A stretch of 41,300 bases of DNA. It comes from an uncultured Clostridia bacterium (GTDB lineage: Bacteria > Bacillota > Clostridia > Oscillospirales > Ruminococcaceae). Positions 24,203-32,575 of this stretch are shown here, in pieces. The position numbers were made by a program, and so were the translations under genes. The first letter of the stretch is position 1, and each line of letters begins with the position of its first letter. A model generated the notes under the pieces. It worked only from the letters and a program-made list of their open reading frames with translations. It searched no databases and was not told the origin of the DNA. Location of the stretch: positions 1 to 41,300 of the forward strand of contig CANPWL010000017.1 of NCBI GenBank assembly GCA_947584375.1. Direction: 5' to 3'.

Positions 24203-24291
24203 GGAGACGTATCGAAGTGGTCATAACGGGGCTGACTCGAAATCAGTTAGGGAGCAATCCCCCGCGAGTTCGAATCTCGCCGTCTCCGCCA
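24203..24291 (+). tRNA. tRNA-Ser, anticodon CGA
   Basis: An 89-nt class-II tRNA: acceptor GGAGACG/CGTCTCC, anticodon stem GCTGA/TCAGT around loop CTCGAAA (anticodon CGA), a long variable arm (GGGAGCAATCCC), and T arm GCGAG-TTCGAAT-CTCGC. The discriminator is G and CCA is encoded. Confidence 0.95.
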
Positions 24292-24297
24292 AATGCA

Positions 24298-24325
24298 AAG
24301 CACCGACCTATTTTGGGCGGTGCTT
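24298..24325 (+). terminator. Terminator after tRNA-Ser
   Basis: AAGCACCG (24298-24305) pairs with CGGTGCTT (24318-24325), with an additional inner CC/GG, followed by TTT and AT. Confidence 0.9.
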
Positions 24326-24658
24326 TTTATCTTACGCGTTTTTACACGATTTTGTTTAAATGTTTATTTTTTCGTCTTTATCATACGGGTAAAAGACTAG
24401 AATACGTTTTATGTTAGATTTATTTGAATGTGTTTTAGAATTTATTTAATGTTTATATCTTTATTGCTAGTAATAAATTAAATCTTTGTTTGAATATAAT
24501 ACCCCCGACTATGCGGGGGATTTATCACTGTATTTGATTTATATTATTGACTGTTTTCAGGGTGATCTTTATTCGTCAGGCATTATTTTATAACTAAACT
24601 TTGAATTCTGCTAGATACCCAAATACAGATTGTAACTGGAAGAGCATCGGCTCGTCGG
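24326..24658. other. AT-rich spacer with one GC-rich hairpin
   Basis: No gene is visible. The only clear structure is CCCCCG (24502-24507) pairing with CGGGGG (24514-24519) around ACTATG. On the minus strand it is followed by TATTATATT, so it may be a distal terminator of the SH3b gene. Confidence 0.5.
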
Positions 24659-25276
24659 CTAGTTGTAGTAATATTCTCCGTCGTTGCTGTTATCATTAAA
24701 ATCATTGTTCTGACCGTATTGTGCATAGTTTGAGTATGAAGTAGCAGTATCGGTATTTGCGTTGTATGCGTCAGAATATGAACTTGATGAATCTGATTCA
24801 GGTAATGAACCGTTTACATAATCGCCGTAAATATATGCGTCGCTTGAACCGTTGAATGAAATTTTGTACCATCCGCCAATGTTTTCATAAACCGTAACTT
24901 CTCTTCCTGCGGCTAACTCACCGATCTGAGTGTAGCTGGAACCCGGTCCTGAACGGACGTTTACGCTTGATTTTACAGTCATCACAGTACCTTGTCTGTC
25001 GTTATTATCATCATCATTATCGTTATCGTCATTATTAATTTTAGATGAATTATTCTTTTGGGTTTTGACAGTTACGGGTTCGGTAGTAGTATCAGTGTGA
25101 ATTCCAAGATTTGAGTCAGCTACCAGCATACTGCTTGCAGAGCTTCCGCTGCTTGGAAGAATAGATTTTGTGAGTATTATAATAACAATAACTATCAAAA
25201 TAAACATACCAACAAAAATAGCTAGACCTATTAAATTATTTTTTGAATTGTTGTTAATCTTTTTATTGTCCTGCAT
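24659..25276 (-). CDS. Membrane-anchored SH3b-domain protein
   Basis: 205 residues: a short basic N-terminus, one membrane span (about 16-37), an Asn/Asp-rich linker (about 70-95), a bacterial SH3 domain (about 97-155), and a Tyr/Ser/Asn-rich tail. The domain reads VNVRSGPGSSYTQIGEL, then VTVYENIGGWYKISF and AYIYGDYV, the normal SH3_3 pattern that binds peptidoglycan peptides. It probably sits outside the membrane near the cell wall. No catalytic domain is fused, so it is an adaptor or sensor at most. The ATG follows AAGGGAGAG. A small hairpin (25297-25310) lies just upstream of the ribosome-binding site. Confidence 0.75.
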   Translation of the reverse strand: MQDNKKINNNSKNNLIGLAIFVGMFILIVIVIIILTKSILPSSGSSASSMLVADSNLGIHTDTTTEPVTVKTQKNNSSKINNDDNDNDDDNNDRQGTVMTVKSSVNVRSGPGSSYTQIGELAAGREVTVYENIGGWYKISFNGSSDAYIYGDYVNGSLPESDSSSSYSDAYNANTDTATSYSNYAQYGQNNDFNDNSNDGEYYYN

Positions 25277-25310
25277 TTAATATCGCTCTCCCTTTGCCGC
25301 ACAGGTGCGG

Positions 25311-25613
25311 GGTATTGACCGCAATTATTAGTATTACTTAATTATATGTTTGTCTTTTTAAATAATATAATTCATATATACAAATTTATTTTATTATACG
25401 ATAAATTAATCTAAAAGTCAAATAATAAAAACTATTTATACTATATATTATCAAATTTAACAAAACTTAGAAAAAAAGCGTCATTGTTATTTATTATTAT
25501 GCTTAATTTTGAATAATTTATTACAGGTAAAGTCATTTTTATTAATGTAAATTCTAAAAATATTTATGTTGGACTAAAAATATGAATAAGTCATAAAGAA
25601 ATCTTGCAAAAAA
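25311..25613. other. Very AT-rich intergenic spacer
   Basis: Divergent intergenic DNA between the SH3b gene and the PEP carboxykinase promoter. I see no gene, RNA or repeat in it. Confidence 0.55.
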
Positions 25614-25631
25614 GTGTTAATATTTTAACAA
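25614..25631 (+). promoter_or_regulatory. Rex-like operator upstream of PEP carboxykinase
   Basis: GTGTTAA-TATT-TTAACAA matches the clostridial Rex consensus TTGTTAANNNNTTAACAA at 13 of 14 fixed positions. It ends 8 bp before the -35 box of the PEPCK promoter, the same spacing as at the rex promoter in this window. Confidence 0.65.
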
Positions 25632-25639
25632 TTAATCTA

Positions 25640-25668
25640 TTGACAACAGAGGATTTTATCAGTATAAT
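25640..25668 (+). promoter_or_regulatory. Sigma-A promoter of PEP carboxykinase
   Basis: Perfect TTGACA (25640-25645) and TATAAT (25663-25668) with a 17-bp spacer. Predicted start near 25675. Confidence 0.88.
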
Positions 25669-25727
25669 GGTATTTGTGGAAATTTGGACTATTCCTGCTA
25701 AAATACTATTTTGAAAGGAGTCAGATT

Positions 25728-27521
25728 ATGGCTGGTTTAACTAAAAACCCAAATGTAAATGCGTGGGTTGACGAAATGATAGCTTTAACAAAACCTGATA
25801 AAGTTGTTTGGATCGACGGCAGCGATGAGCAGCTTCAGTCTCTCAGGGAAGAAGCTATATCAACAGGTGAAATGATTAAGCTTAATGAAGAAAAGCTTCC
25901 GGGATGTTTATACCACAGAACTCTTCCTAACGATGTTGCAAGAGTTGAGGACAGAACATTCATTTGCACAAATACAAAAGAAGAAGCAGGTCCTACAAAT
26001 AATTGGTGCGACCCTAAAGAAATGTATGCAAAGCTTACACCGATGTATGACGGAGTTATGAAGGGAAGAACAATGTATGTTATACCTTATTCAATGGGAC
26101 CTATCGGTTCTCCTTTGGCAAAGGTAGGAGTTGAGATCACCGATTCGATATATGTTGTTTTAAATATGGATATAATGACAAGAATGGGTGCCAAAGCTTT
26201 TGAAAATCTTGGCGATACTTCAAACGACTTTGTAAGAGGTCTTCATTCAAAGGCTGATATTGATCCTGAAAAGAGATATATTGTACACTTCCCGCAGGAT
26301 AACACAATTTGGTCAATAAATTCTGCTTACGGCGGAAACGTACTTCTCGGTAAGAAGTGTTTTGCTTTGAGAATTGCTTCATATCAGGGTAAGAACGAGG
26401 GCTGGATGGCTGAACATATGCTTATTCTGGGTGTTGAAAAGCCGGACGGAGAGGTTAAATATATTACTGCTGCATTTCCGTCAGCCTGTGGAAAGACAAA
26501 CCTTGCTATGCTTATTCCGCCTGAGGTTTATACGAAGAAGGGATATAAGGTTTGGACAGTAGGAGATGATATTGCCTGGCTGAAGCAGGGTGAAGACGGC
26601 AGACTTTATGCTATCAATCCTGAAAACGGTTTCTTTGGAGTTGCTCCGGGTACAAATGCTAAATCAAACTTCAACGCTTTGGAGTCAACCAGAAAGAATA
26701 CAATATTTACAAATGTAGCTATCAATAATGATGATATGACAGTATGGTGGGAGAAGCTTGATAAGAATCCTCCGGTTAATGCTACGGAATGGAAGGGCGC
26801 TAAGGTAAACGGACCCGAATATGTAGCGGAGGGCAACAATCTTGCACATCCAAACTCAAGATTTACAGCGCCTGCTGAAAACTGTCCTTGTATTTCATCT
26901 GAATTTAACAATCCTAATGGAGTACCTATTTCAGCTATCATCTTTGGCGGAAGAAGGGCGAAGACAACTCCGCTGGTTTATCAGTCATTCGACTGGACGC
27001 ACGGCACATTTGTCGGCTCGGTTGTATCTTCTGAAACAACTGCTGCTGCAACCGGAGCGGTTGGAGTTTTAAGGCATGATCCTATGGCTATGAAGCCTTT
27101 CTGCGGTTATCATATGGGAGACTATTGGGCTCATTGGGTTGAAATGGGCAAAAAGCTTGGAGATAAAGCTCCTAAGATATTCAATGTAAACTGGTTCAAG
27201 CAGGACGATCAAGGTAACTTTATTTGGCCGGGATTTGGAGATAATATGAGAGTTCTTGACTGGATCATTCAAAGATGTGAGGGAAAAGTTGACGCTCAGG
27301 AAACCGCTATCGGATACCTTCCAAAGCCTGAAGATTTAAACCTTGAGGGCATTGAAGATGAAATCACACCGGAAGTTTTAAATGAATTGTTATCTGTTGA
27401 TAAGGATCTATGGAATGCAGAAGTTGCTGATATCCGTGAATTCTACAAGCAGTTTGGCGACAGACTTCCAAAAGAGATGTCGGATGAGCTTGATAAGCTA
27501 GAGGCAAGACTCAATAAATAA
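25728..27521 (+). CDS. pckG: Phosphoenolpyruvate carboxykinase (GTP)
   Basis: 597 residues, the usual length of GTP-dependent PEPCK. It interconverts oxaloacetate plus GTP with PEP plus CO2 and GDP. The kinase-1a P-loop with the reactive cysteine is FPSACGKTN at about 250-258; YGGNVLLGKKCFALRIAS, WTVGDDIAW and NVNWFKQD are further family signatures. In fermenting gut clostridia the enzyme often runs in the carboxylating direction; that direction is inferred. The ATG follows AAAGGAG by seven bases; a frame from 25674 would begin at the transcription start. A Rex-like operator upstream suggests NADH-responsive control. Confidence 0.95.
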   Translation: MAGLTKNPNVNAWVDEMIALTKPDKVVWIDGSDEQLQSLREEAISTGEMIKLNEEKLPGCLYHRTLPNDVARVEDRTFICTNTKEEAGPTNNWCDPKEMYAKLTPMYDGVMKGRTMYVIPYSMGPIGSPLAKVGVEITDSIYVVLNMDIMTRMGAKAFENLGDTSNDFVRGLHSKADIDPEKRYIVHFPQDNTIWSINSAYGGNVLLGKKCFALRIASYQGKNEGWMAEHMLILGVEKPDGEVKYITAAFPSACGKTNLAMLIPPEVYTKKGYKVWTVGDDIAWLKQGEDGRLYAINPENGFFGVAPGTNAKSNFNALESTRKNTIFTNVAINNDDMTVWWEKLDKNPPVNATEWKGAKVNGPEYVAEGNNLAHPNSRFTAPAENCPCISSEFNNPNGVPISAIIFGGRRAKTTPLVYQSFDWTHGTFVGSVVSSETTAAATGAVGVLRHDPMAMKPFCGYHMGDYWAHWVEMGKKLGDKAPKIFNVNWFKQDDQGNFIWPGFGDNMRVLDWIIQRCEGKVDAQETAIGYLPKPEDLNLEGIEDEITPEVLNELLSVDKDLWNAEVADIREFYKQFGDRLPKEMSDELDKLEARLNK

Positions 27522-27545
27522 TTTAATTTCAATAATAAACTTGTA

Positions 27546-27576
27546 CGGACGAATCCGATTTGGGTTCGTCCGATTT
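27546..27576 (+). terminator. Terminator of PEP carboxykinase
   Basis: CGGACGAA and CC (27546-27556) pair with GG and TTCGTCCG (27563-27572), followed by ATTTT. Confidence 0.88.
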
Positions 27577-27673
27577 TATAAAACATTTTTATTGCCTAAT
27601 ATTATGCGTATGATCTGTTTGTCAATTTTTTCGGTTTTTTATACAAAAAATAAAATACACCGTTATTGTAATC

Positions 27674-27702
27674 TTGACACGGATATGTAAATATAGTATA
27701 AT
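27674..27702 (+). promoter_or_regulatory. Sigma-A promoter of the small membrane protein gene
   Basis: Perfect TTGACA (27674-27679) and TATAAT (27697-27702) with a 17-bp spacer. Confidence 0.85.
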
Positions 27703-27767
27703 TTTTTACTGGGGAAACAAATGAAAATTATGAATAATGATTAATATAATAACAAAGGTGGATAAAA

Positions 27768-28349
27768 ATGTTACAGATATTTTGGGGTTCTGTATTTTTA
27801 TTGTTTGACATTAATGTTTCAACATATTGCATAGATGTGCTTCCTGATTTTATCGGATGGATTTTGATAGCGTTCGGATTAAAAAAACTTTCACAGCATT
27901 CCAAAGTATTCAGGTGTGTTAAAGTCATAGGAATATTTATGATTGCAATAAGTTTATTACAAGCTGTAATTTCTTTTATGGGCAGCGAAAACTTTGTTTA
28001 CAATTACATATCAAAGTTTTACGGAATTGAAAACGCAGATTCTGCTTATTTATTCACAACTGTCTTCTGGGGACTGAAAATGGCTGTCCTTACTTTGGCA
28101 ATACTGGCATTGTTTAAAATACGGGATAGGATAAGCGATACTCAGAGTATTAAAAGATTGGCAATAGTATGGCTGATTGTTCTGGCAATTGAGCTTTCTA
28201 CATTTGTATATAAAAATCTCATTATGTGTTATCTTCCGAGTACTATTCAAAAGGCAATTATGCAGATTTTAGTTGTAGGAGTAATTTTCTTTAAGATTTG
28301 GTTTGTATTCAGCGAATATAAAATCACAAAGGATTATAAGCCATATTAG
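27768..28349 (+). CDS. Integral membrane protein of unknown function
   Basis: 193 residues with about five membrane spans. The first segment reads WGSVFLLFDINVSTYCIDVLPDFIGWILI, with LPDFIGWILIAFGLKKLS as its most distinctive element; the short tail is basic. I recognise this as a type of small clostridial membrane protein but can give no function. AAAGGTGG precedes the ATG by seven bases, and a consensus promoter lies about 65 nt upstream. The downstream glycosyltransferase is on the same strand 135 nt away without a clear terminator between, so some co-transcription is possible. Confidence 0.7.
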   Translation: MLQIFWGSVFLLFDINVSTYCIDVLPDFIGWILIAFGLKKLSQHSKVFRCVKVIGIFMIAISLLQAVISFMGSENFVYNYISKFYGIENADSAYLFTTVFWGLKMAVLTLAILALFKIRDRISDTQSIKRLAIVWLIVLAIELSTFVYKNLIMCYLPSTIQKAIMQILVVGVIFFKIWFVFSEYKITKDYKPY

Positions 28350-28444
28350 GATTGTTAAATTTTTTGCGTTCCAAATTGTATTAAGATTTTTATATGAAGC
28401 TTATTGAGACAGTTAAGCTGATTTAAAACGGTTCGTGAAATATC

Positions 28445-28481
28445 AGAAAGGAAACCTTTGTACAGCAAAGGCACGGTGATT
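28445..28481 (+). promoter_or_regulatory. Split Shine-Dalgarno with inserted hairpin (glycosyltransferase)
   Basis: AGAAAGGA (28445-28452), then a 22-nt insert with stem CCTTTG/CAAAGG (28455-28460 with 28466-28471), then GGTGATT (28475-28481), AAA and the ATG. All spacings equal those at 7083-7119. About 36 of 44 bases from the preceding C through the ATG are identical, and the stem bases are conserved while the loop bases differ. Confidence 0.65.
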
Positions 28482-28484
28482 AAA

Positions 28485-29414
28485 ATGCTGTCAATAATTA
28501 TACCCAGCTATAATGAAGAAAAAAATATAGAGAATACAGCTAATGTAGTATCAGGCATTATGGAAGATAATAAAATTGATTATGAGCTTGTTTTTGTCAA
28601 TGACGGTTCTAAAGACAGAACATGGGAAATAATTTCACGCTTGGCAGATGAGCGGGATAATATCACAGGTGTAAATTTTTCGAGAAATTTTGGTAAGGAA
28701 AGCGCTATTTTTGCAGGTCTTAAGGAAGCGTCAGGCGATGCATGCGTTTTGATGGACTGTGATTTACAGCATCCTCCGCAGGTTATCGTTGAGATGTATA
28801 AAATTTGGAAAAACAATGACAATATAGATATTGTTGAGGGAAGAAAATCAAGCAGGGGAAAAGAAAATCCGATTTATAAATGTTTTTCTCTTCTGTTTTA
28901 TAAAATTATAAAGAGTGCGTCCGGTCTTGATATGAAGGCAGCTTCAGATTTTAAACTTCTGGACAGAAAAGTAGTGAACAACTTAAATAAAATGCCTGAA
29001 AGGCTTACATTTTTCAGAGCAATGTCAAGCTGGGTAGGATTTAATAAGGAAGTGGTTAACTTTGAGGTTGCAGAGCGTCACGAAGGGGAATCAAAGTGGT
29101 CGACTAAATCGCTTATAAAATATGCAATCAATTCAATATCGTCATTTACTTCTGCACCGCTTCATATTGTTACCGTTATAGGATTTATAATGTTTTTATG
29201 TTCAATAGTTTTGGGCATACAAACGCTTTGGAAATTTACTCACGGAAGCAGCGAGGGCTTTACTACTGTTATACTTTTAATACTGTTTACAGCTAGCTTA
29301 ATAATGATAAGTCTTGGCATAATCGGTTATTATCTCTCGAAAATATATGAGGAAATTAAATGCAGACCAAGATATATTATTTCAGAACGTAAAAAAAGCG
29401 GGAATCTTAAATAA
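28485..29414 (+). CDS. Polyprenyl-phosphate glycosyltransferase (CsbB/GtrB-like)
   Basis: About 309 residues. The N-terminal GT2 domain begins MLSIIIPSYNEEKN; FVNDGSKD supplies the nucleotide-sugar aspartates and LMDCDLQHPP is the DxD region. Two C-terminal membrane spans (about 228-252 and 264-290) precede a basic tail. Such enzymes load one sugar onto undecaprenyl phosphate on the inner face. The next gene encodes a YfhO-type GT-C protein, and in Bacillus the csbB-yfhO pair decorates lipoteichoic acid with sugar. The sugar here is unknown. ATG 28485 is chosen since homologues begin at this point; the in-frame TTG 28458 lies within the leader hairpin. Confidence 0.92.
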   Translation: MLSIIIPSYNEEKNIENTANVVSGIMEDNKIDYELVFVNDGSKDRTWEIISRLADERDNITGVNFSRNFGKESAIFAGLKEASGDACVLMDCDLQHPPQVIVEMYKIWKNNDNIDIVEGRKSSRGKENPIYKCFSLLFYKIIKSASGLDMKAASDFKLLDRKVVNNLNKMPERLTFFRAMSSWVGFNKEVVNFEVAERHEGESKWSTKSLIKYAINSISSFTSAPLHIVTVIGFIMFLCSIVLGIQTLWKFTHGSSEGFTTVILLILFTASLIMISLGIIGYYLSKIYEEIKCRPRYIISERKKSGNLK

Positions 29415-29457
29415 TATTTTATAAAGTGTCAGCATATTTTTATAATTAAAAAATAAA

Positions 29458-29493
29458 AGAGGAGGAGTGCTTTTTACCGGCACAAATTTAATT
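29458..29493 (+). promoter_or_regulatory. Distant Shine-Dalgarno with small hairpin (yfhO-like gene)
   Basis: AGAGGAGGA (29458-29466) is 27 nt from the ATG at 29494. Immediately after it GTGC (29467-29470) can pair with GCAC (29480-29483), which would reduce the distance to about 10 nt. The stem is only four base pairs, so this is weaker than the two split sites. Confidence 0.35.
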
Positions 29494-32349
29494 ATGAGTA
29501 AGAGTGAAATTGCTAAGTTGTCCCCGCCGAAGGGATCAGTTTCTGCTGAAAAGAGGAGTGTTAGGCGATGGATTTACGACCATAGAATTTATGCGTTGAT
29601 TTTTATTATTCCGTTGATAATCATGTATATTGTCTATGCGGTATTTAAAGTTCATCCTTGGGGTGAAAATTCAGTTTTGGTTCTTGATTTAAACGGTCAG
29701 TATGTATATTATTACGAGGCTTTGAGGGACGCTTTCTGGGGTGATGGAAGCTTTATATACAGCTGGAACAGAAACCTTTCGGGAGAGATGTTCGGCATAT
29801 TTGCTTATTATCTGTTGAGTCCGTTTATGCTGATAGTATGCATTTTACCTAGAACTATGATGTGCGGCGCTATTGAAATAATCCAGCTTTTGAAGATAGG
29901 TACTGCTGCCGTTACATTTGCGTTTTTCATTAGAAAAAGCTACAAGCCCAGAAATATAACCACCGTTATTTTCTCGACCTGCTACGCTCTTATGACATAT
30001 ATGGTTGTTGAGCTTATGGATCCTATGTGGCTTGACGGTCTTATATATTTGCCGCTGATATGCTATGGTGCTGCAAAGCTTATTGACAAGGGAAAGGTAT
30101 TAAATCTTATCATTCCTCTTGCATTGATGTTTATAGCACATTTCTATATCGGATATATGGTCGGAATTTTTACGGCGTTATATTTTATATACTATTTGGC
30201 AACTTCAGATACAAAGAGGAAGATTAAAGAGGTTTTAATTACCTTGCTGAAATTTGCAGGCTCTGCGGTTGTTGCAGTAATGCTTGCCTGTGTAGTTCTG
30301 ATTCCGGTTTATAAGTCGCTAAGTCTCGGAAAGCTTGGATTCAGTGATCCTGATTTTTCATTAAAGAGTCAGTTTAATATACTTGCTTTCTTTACAAAGC
30401 TGTTCCCAATGAGCTATGATACGGTACGTCCTGAAGGTCTGCCTATGATATTCTGTGGAACACTTACGCTTATTATGACTCCGCTGTTTTTCCTAAACAA
30501 AAAAATTACGTTGAAGCAAAAAGCAGGATTGGGTATACTGGCGTCTGTCTTAATACTAAGTATGTACATTTCGCCTGTTGATATTGCATGGCATGGCTTT
30601 CAAGTTCCGAACTGGCTGCCTTACAGATATTCATTTGCCTTTTCATTTATAATTTTATTAATGGCAGTAAAGACATTCGACAATCTGGACGGAGTCAGCT
30701 TTAAAGCTGTCGGAGGAACCTTTGTTGCATTAATAGGCTTACTTGCGTACTATGAAACAACTGATATTTCAAGCTTTACTACTGTAACTGAAAAATCCCT
30801 TGAAAACGGAGCTACTAAAAGTCAGGTCGGCGGCATATGGTTTGCGGCTGTCATGTTGATTTTGTATTTTATTCTTTTACTTGTTTTGAAGAAAAAGAAT
30901 ATCAAAATGATATCTGTTATCATTGCGGGCGTTGTGTTTGCAGAAATGTATGTTGTTTCTTATGATACGATCAAAAAAGTTGATAAGGACGTTGCATACA
31001 GTAAATACACGACCTATGAAAACTATATGACCGATATACGAAACATTGTAGGCGATATAAAAAATGATGATAAGTCGTTCTATCGAATGGAGAAAACCTT
31101 TGACAGAACAGTGTGCGACCCAATTGGAATAGGATATGCGGGAATTTCACATTCGTCATCTACTATGAACACTAAAGCTCTTATGTTCCTTAAAAAGCTG
31201 GGGTACGGATACGGCGGAAATTACACAAGCTATAACGGTTCTACATATTTGAATGATTCGCTTTTGGGAGTAAAATATCTGATCGATAAGGATGATGACC
31301 TTTGGTCTGCATATTGCGGAACAAGAATAGAAAATGTTCCTGCAAAATATACAAAGGTTAAGGATTTTGACGCTTCTGACGAATCAAGCGACGGAACAGT
31401 AACCCAATATAAGAATCCATATGCTTTGTCAATAGGTTTCCAGGCAGATTCAAGCGTATGTGATTTAGATATTGGTGAATCTAATCCTTTTGAAAATCAG
31501 AATGCTATATTCAATGCGATTATTAAAAACGGATCGGATACTCAGGTAAAAAACATATTAACTCCGCTTAACTTTACGGTCGCAAATCAGGTTAATGTTA
31601 AGTCAGAGCCTTATGGAGATGATCTGACTAGATATTACAATACGGCGGAAGAGGGTTCGGAATGTCATATAGACTATCTGATAAATGTTGCAAATGACGG
31701 ACCTATATATATTTATTTCCCGACAACTTTTGAAAAATCCTGCAACCTATGGTACTACAACGAAGAAGATTTCCAAAATTATAAGGTGCAAAACGGCAGC
31801 GAGCCTGCTATGGATTATGCAGGAAGTTATTTTGAAAGCGATAATTATAGGATAGTTGAATTAGGAGAATATGCCGAGGGCAGTACTGTAAGACTGAGAA
31901 TTACTCTTGACAGAGAGGCTTTCTGGTCTGATGAACTGTTCTATACGATAGATTACGCTGCGTTTGAAGAAGCAGTAAATTCTATTAAGCAAAATGAGCT
32001 TGAGGTTACCGAATACACTGACAGAAGCTTAAAGGGCAACATTCAAATAAGCGGAAGCGACAAGGTTATGCTTACAACAATTCCTTATGAAGAAGGCTGG
32101 AAGATAACCGTTGACGGTAAAGATACAGAACCGGTTTGTGCATTGGACTCAATGGTAGCTTTAAAGCTTAATGAGGGAAAACACAAAATTGAAATGACAT
32201 TTATGCCGAATTACTTTATAGTATCCGTTGTTATTTCGATAATCGGTTTGCTTATATGTGCAGTAATATTTGTTTATGAGTATAAAGATGGTGTAATAAA
32301 AGAAAAGATACTTAAAAAATCTTCAAAAGATAAAAAATCTGATAAATAG
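29494..32349 (+). CDS. YfhO-family polytopic glycosyltransferase (GT-C like)
   Basis: 951 residues. After a cytoplasmic basic N-terminus there are about 12 membrane spans to residue 500, then a large extracytoplasmic domain (about 510-915) and a last span (about 917-940). The YfhO signature includes VLVLDLNGQYVYYYEALRD in the first outer loop and the acidic YELMDPMWLDGLIYLP-like region (VVELMDPMWLDG). Members take a sugar from a polyprenyl carrier and transfer it to a cell-envelope polymer such as lipoteichoic acid. It is 79 nt behind the CsbB-like gene, its expected partner. Its ribosome-binding site is unusually far upstream. Confidence 0.88.
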   Translation: MSKSEIAKLSPPKGSVSAEKRSVRRWIYDHRIYALIFIIPLIIMYIVYAVFKVHPWGENSVLVLDLNGQYVYYYEALRDAFWGDGSFIYSWNRNLSGEMFGIFAYYLLSPFMLIVCILPRTMMCGAIEIIQLLKIGTAAVTFAFFIRKSYKPRNITTVIFSTCYALMTYMVVELMDPMWLDGLIYLPLICYGAAKLIDKGKVLNLIIPLALMFIAHFYIGYMVGIFTALYFIYYLATSDTKRKIKEVLITLLKFAGSAVVAVMLACVVLIPVYKSLSLGKLGFSDPDFSLKSQFNILAFFTKLFPMSYDTVRPEGLPMIFCGTLTLIMTPLFFLNKKITLKQKAGLGILASVLILSMYISPVDIAWHGFQVPNWLPYRYSFAFSFIILLMAVKTFDNLDGVSFKAVGGTFVALIGLLAYYETTDISSFTTVTEKSLENGATKSQVGGIWFAAVMLILYFILLLVLKKKNIKMISVIIAGVVFAEMYVVSYDTIKKVDKDVAYSKYTTYENYMTDIRNIVGDIKNDDKSFYRMEKTFDRTVCDPIGIGYAGISHSSSTMNTKALMFLKKLGYGYGGNYTSYNGSTYLNDSLLGVKYLIDKDDDLWSAYCGTRIENVPAKYTKVKDFDASDESSDGTVTQYKNPYALSIGFQADSSVCDLDIGESNPFENQNAIFNAIIKNGSDTQVKNILTPLNFTVANQVNVKSEPYGDDLTRYYNTAEEGSECHIDYLINVANDGPIYIYFPTTFEKSCNLWYYNEEDFQNYKVQNGSEPAMDYAGSYFESDNYRIVELGEYAEGSTVRLRITLDREAFWSDELFYTIDYAAFEEAVNSIKQNELEVTEYTDRSLKGNIQISGSDKVMLTTIPYEEGWKITVDGKDTEPVCALDSMVALKLNEGKHKIEMTFMPNYFIVSVVISIIGLLICAVIFVYEYKDGVIKEKILKKSSKDKKSDK

Positions 32350-32407
32350 TCTTTGCTTTCGCCATTTATCTTTGTTGACAGTAAAAACTGAATAGGTTTA
32401 TTATTAT

Positions 32408-32437
32408 AACAGGAGGAATAATTCCCTCCTGTTTTTG
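32408..32437 (+). terminator. Terminator of the glycosylation operon
   Basis: AACAGGAGG (32408-32416) pairs with CCTCCTGTT (32425-32433), followed by TTT and more T. Confidence 0.85.
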
Positions 32438-32486
32438 TTTTATTTTTTATATGTTTTATATTTTTTGTGTAGAAATTTCAGGAGGT
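32435..32486 (+). promoter_or_regulatory. Possible promoter and orphan Shine-Dalgarno of the next gene
   Basis: TTGTTT (32435-32440), a 16-bp spacer and TATATT (32457-32462) could drive the gene at 32576. AGGAGGT (32480-32486) lies near the predicted 5' end with no start codon in reach, about 90 nt before the true start. It may stabilise the mRNA or be chance. Confidence 0.35.
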
Positions 32487-32575
32487 ACAATCAAGACTTA
32501 TCACACTGACTTTCTCAGACTTGCTATATATGCTTGTATGAGTTAAGGGAATTTCAAGAAAGGATGGACAACTAA

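Noticed and set aside
21600-24300. Integrative element between the two tRNA genes
   Set aside because: No integrase, no direct repeat of either tRNA 3' end and no mobility gene is present; only codon usage hints at transfer.
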